Source: Flavobacteriales bacterium UBA7382
GTDB lineage: Bacteria > Bacteroidota > Bacteroidia > Flavobacteriales_D > Sanyastnellaceae
NCBI GenBank assembly: GCA_002469765.1
Contig: DKNS01000142.1
Span: 8,400 to 17,001, forward strand
DNA: 8,602 nucleotides
Direction: 5' to 3'
Shown here piece by piece: positions 6,323 to 8,602 of this stretch (positions within the stretch are counted from its first letter, which is position 1; the number at the start of each line of letters is the position of its first letter). Made by a program: the position numbers and the translations under genes. Below the pieces are notes generated by a model. It saw only the letters and a program-made list of their open reading frames with translations. It was not told the origin of the DNA and searched no databases.

Positions 6323-7279
6323 ATGAGTGCTCCTGAACATCACCGTTGCCTGATTGTGGGCTCAGGCCCTGCTGGCTACACCGCCGCCATCTACGCCGCC
6401 CGTGCGGACATGAAGCCCGTCATGTATCAAGGCCAGCAACCCGGTGGTCAGTTGACCGAAACCACAGAGGTGGACAATTTCCCAGGCTACCCTGCCGGCA
6501 TCAACGGGCCCCAAATGATGAAGGACCTCGAGGACCAAGCCAAGCGGTTCGACACCGACGTGCGGTACGGGTGGGTGACCAAGGTGGACTTCAGCGGTCC
6601 AGTCCACAAAATTTGGGTTGGCGACAATCAAGAAACTGAGCTCCACGCCGACAGCGTGATCATCAGCACCGGTGCCTCGGCCAAGTGGCTTGGACTCGAA
6701 AGCGAATTGCGCTTGCGTGACGCTGGAGGCGGCGTGAGTGCATGCGCGGTTTGCGACGGATTCTTTTACCGCAATCAGGAGGTGGTCATCGTCGGCGCCG
6801 GTGACAGCGCTTGCGAAGAAGCCAGCTACCTGGCCAAACTCTGCACCAAGGTGACCATGCTCGTGCGTCGCGACCAAATGCGCGCATCCAAAGCCATGCA
6901 GCACCGCGTCCAGAACATGGAGAACATCGAGATCCTTTTCAACACAGAGACCGTGGAAGTGCTTGGCGCCGAAGCTGTGGAAGGCGTGAAGGTCCGCAAC
7001 AACGCGAGCGGCGAAGAACATACCGTCCCAGCGACTGGGTTCTTCGTGGCCATCGGACACAAGCCCAACACCGACGTGTTCGCCGACTTCATCACCCTGG
7101 ATGACCAGGGGTACATCATGAACGCAGAGCCCGGCACGAGCAAAACCAACGTGGAGGGGGTCTTCGTCAGCGGCGACGCCGCGGACAAGGTGTACCGCCA
7201 AGCGATCACCGCGGCAGGCACCGGGTGCATGGCCGCCTTGGACGCTGAACGCTACCTCGCAGAGAAAGGCATCCACTGA
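6323..7279 (+). CDS. trxB: Thioredoxin-disulfide reductase
   Basis: This 318-residue FAD/NADPH enzyme reduces thioredoxin and so maintains cytosolic thiol balance. Visible parts in order: the FAD-binding VGSGPAG (12-18), the flavin-contacting GQQPGGQLTETTEVDNFPG region, the redox pair CAVC (Cys141 and Cys144) with the following DG, the NADPH-binding VGAGDSACEEA segment, an MRAS basic segment for the 2'-phosphate, and the C-terminal FAD motif GDAAD followed by QAITAAGTGCMAALDAE. Length and order match low-molecular-weight bacterial TrxB (the E. coli pair is Cys135/Cys138). The start at 6323 sits 10 residues before the FAD motif, as expected. The stop overlaps the next ATG by one base. No thioredoxin gene is in the window. 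Confidence 0.97.
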   Translation: MSAPEHHRCLIVGSGPAGYTAAIYAARADMKPVMYQGQQPGGQLTETTEVDNFPGYPAGINGPQMMKDLEDQAKRFDTDVRYGWVTKVDFSGPVHKIWVGDNQETELHADSVIISTGASAKWLGLESELRLRDAGGGVSACAVCDGFFYRNQEVVIVGAGDSACEEASYLAKLCTKVTMLVRRDQMRASKAMQHRVQNMENIEILFNTETVEVLGAEAVEGVKVRNNASGEEHTVPATGFFVAIGHKPNTDVFADFITLDDQGYIMNAEPGTSKTNVEGVFVSGDAADKVYRQAITAAGTGCMAALDAERYLAEKGIH

Positions 7280-8088
7280 TGCGACCTTGGCGCGCCCTTC
7301 CTGCATGGGGATGGTGCGCCCTTCTTGCATGCAGCGACGGCATGCCTTATGAAAATGGTGACCGGGCTTTGGGTGCTGAAGCGGAGAAAACTGTGGGGGT
7401 GCTGCATGCTGCCGAATCTCCCCGAGCTGATGTGAGCATCCCCCCGTTGCGTGAGCTCATGGGGAGAGTGTCCCCTGCCCAAGACTCGGCCTTCGCCCCC
7501 ATCCCGTCAGAGCTCTGCAACCGTGACGGAATGCACCTGCGGCGTGAAGCGCGTGATGCGTTCGTGCGCATGCACGAAGCCGCAGCAAAAGCAGGCATTT
7601 CGTTGACGGCACTGAGTGCGACCCGGACGTTTGGCCACCAAGCCTCAATCTGGAACCGAAAGTGGAACGGGGCGCAACGCATGGGCATGGCGCCGGTGGA
7701 CCGCGCGCTCGACATCCTTCAGTACAGTTCCATGCCCGGAAGCAGCAGGCACCACTGGGGGACAGACGTGGACATGCACAGCCTCGAGCCTGAAGACTTC
7801 GATCAAGGCGAAGGAGCCCGAACCCTGACCTGGCTGAGGGGCCATGCTGGGGACTATGGTTTCGTGGAGGTGTACACGCCTGAAGCCAATCGGCCAGGGT
7901 ATCAGCCGGAGGCGTGGCATTGGAGTTACGCGCCGCTGTCTGTGGCGTACTTGAACGCGCTCAACGGAGCCACGCCGGAGGAGAAGCGTGCGGTGTTCGA
8001 GGGGTTTGAAGGCGCGTTCGTTGCCGACAGCGTGGACATCCTTGGACGGTATGTGAACGGGGTGTCGGCTGAAGCGGCCGGTCACTGA
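7279..8088 (+). CDS. M15-family (VanY-type) D-alanyl-D-alanine carboxypeptidase, probable lipoprotein
   Basis: The 269-residue protein has the zinc peptidase signature of family M15B: SRHHWGTDVD (residues 156-165; SxHxxG...D) giving ligands His158 and Asp165, and EAWHW (211-215) giving catalytic Glu211 and ligand His214. A preceding SATRTF segment with conserved Arg is also typical. Such enzymes trim the terminal D-Ala of peptidoglycan stem peptides. The N-terminus is short, basic and hydrophobic and ends in LLAC with Cys18, a plausible lipobox, so the mature enzyme would be membrane-anchored and face the periplasm. Residues 19-70 look like a flexible linker. The ATG overlaps the trxB stop (TGATG), suggesting translational coupling, although the two products have no obvious functional link. 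Vancomycin resistance should not be inferred: no vanR, vanS, vanH, vanA or vanX is near. Confidence 0.88.
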   Translation: MRPWRALPAWGWCALLACSDGMPYENGDRALGAEAEKTVGVLHAAESPRADVSIPPLRELMGRVSPAQDSAFAPIPSELCNRDGMHLRREARDAFVRMHEAAAKAGISLTALSATRTFGHQASIWNRKWNGAQRMGMAPVDRALDILQYSSMPGSSRHHWGTDVDMHSLEPEDFDQGEGARTLTWLRGHAGDYGFVEVYTPEANRPGYQPEAWHWSYAPLSVAYLNALNGATPEEKRAVFEGFEGAFVADSVDILGRYVNGVSAEAAGH

Positions 8089-8108
8089 GCCACCAGCCGT
8101 CTTTGCTG

Positions 8109-8116
8109 TACCTTCT
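8109..8116 (+). promoter_or_regulatory. Possible -7 promoter box before the last gene
   Basis: TACCTTCT shares TACCTTC with the box before panB but differs from TAnnTTTG at two positions. It ends 17 bases before the ATG at 8134, in the 45-base gap after the M15 peptidase gene. The gap contains no hairpin that I would call a terminator. Weak support. Confidence 0.3.
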
Positions 8117-8133
8117 CGGCTCAACCTTTTGAC

Positions 8134-8602
8134 ATGGCATCTTCTCGGTTTGGCACCCAAACGGGCCCTTGGATTCGGCTCGGCATCCTGGCGTATTGGA
8201 CGCTGTTCTGGTTCTTCAATGTGATTGACAAAGTCGTTGGCGGCGCCCACTTCATGTGGGTGGGGCGCGACCGTTTTGCCCAATTCCAGAAGTACTTCGC
8301 TTCGGCGGGCTTGCCTGCACCATGGGTGGCCGACCTCGGCTTGGTGGTCGCGGCGGCCCTAGAGGTGTTTGCGCTGGTCTTCTTCGCAGGTGCGACCTTC
8401 CACTTCCTGAAGCGCCGGGACAAGGCGTCACACACGTGGTTCCTGGCGGGCACCGTCACGACCCTGGCCACCTTCACCTTCTTCTCCATCGGGGACCACC
8501 TCTTTGGTGACCGTTTCGAGTTGCTGGAGCACACTCTTTTTTGGTTCATCAGCTTGATGTCGTGGGCGGCCTTGCAATGGCTGAAGTCGGACACCCTCGC
8601 CC
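8134..8602 (+). CDS. Four-helix integral membrane protein, possibly DoxX-like (3' end outside window)
   Basis: The frame is open from ATG 8134 to the window end without a stop, giving 156 residues so far. It is the first start after the in-frame TGA of the upstream gene (8086-8088). Four hydrophobic segments lie at about residues 14-31, 64-91, 102-119 and 130-150. A polar amphipathic stretch with GRDRF and AGLPAP follows the first helix, and a basic KRRDK loop sits between helices 2 and 3. The pattern of a helix, an amphipathic segment ending in GLP, a second helix containing Glu77, then two more helices resembles DoxX/DoxD-type membrane proteins, but no diagnostic residue decides it. The C-terminus is probably near, since the fourth helix ends in a charged WLKSD. 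Function unknown. Confidence 0.75.
   Translation, partial: MASSRFGTQTGPWIRLGILAYWTLFWFFNVIDKVVGGAHFMWVGRDRFAQFQKYFASAGLPAPWVADLGLVVAAALEVFALVFFAGATFHFLKRRDKASHTWFLAGTVTTLATFTFFSIGDHLFGDRFELLEHTLFWFISLMSWAALQWLKSDTLA

Noticed and set aside
6362..7330. 322-codon antisense open frame opposite trxB
   Set aside because: It is fully covered by an unmistakable trxB on the other strand and the antisense product shows no family signature. GC-rich shadow.
7279..8088. Vancomycin-resistance interpretation of the VanY-like gene
   Set aside because: Single M15 carboxypeptidases are common housekeeping wall enzymes; none of the other van genes is present and the organism appears Gram-negative.
8121..8594. 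Antisense 157-codon open frame at the window end
   Set aside because: The opposite strand encodes a coherent four-helix membrane protein in an open frame; the antisense product is Lys/Arg/Ser-rich with no features.

Overview
The window looks like chromosomal DNA from a GC-rich member of the Bacteroidota, most likely an environmental (probably marine) Flavobacteriales-type bacterium. Three things point there. The first gene encodes a huge Asp/Cys-rich secreted repeat protein built of GC-x5-CNYDP...DGSC modules, a type I associate with this group. No start codon has a convincing Shine-Dalgarno sequence. Boxes resembling the Bacteroidota -7 promoter element TAnnTTTG precede several genes. This assignment is inference from sequence style; no marker gene was compared.

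Layout: every supported gene is on the + strand. (1) 1-2730 is the 3' part of the repeat-protein gene; its true start lies upstream of the window. It contains 27 complete modules, a higher-order super-repeat with a 924-nt offset, and two separated dockerin/EF-hand-like calcium loops near the C-terminus. (2) 2763-4586 is a tight cluster: a TatA-family protein, a CaCA-type Na+/Ca2+ exchanger and an AlkB-like 2-oxoglutarate/Fe(II) dioxygenase, joined by 4-nt and 8-nt overlaps. (3) 4603-6206 is panB (pantothenate/CoA pathway) coupled by TGATG to an RluA-family pseudouridine synthase. (4) 6323-8088 is trxB (thioredoxin reductase) coupled by TGATG to an M15/VanY-type peptidase that looks like a lipoprotein. 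(5) 8134-8602 is the 5' part of a four-helix membrane protein, possibly DoxX-like, running off the window.

The genes form several short housekeeping transcription units rather than one pathway. I saw no mobile element, CRISPR array, tRNA or rRNA. No intergenic gap exceeds about 120 bases. The most unusual material is the repeat protein. Its cysteines co-vary between modules in a way that predicts the disulfide pattern, and the modules are arranged in duplicated blocks of about ten. I did not find evidence for a new multi-gene system.
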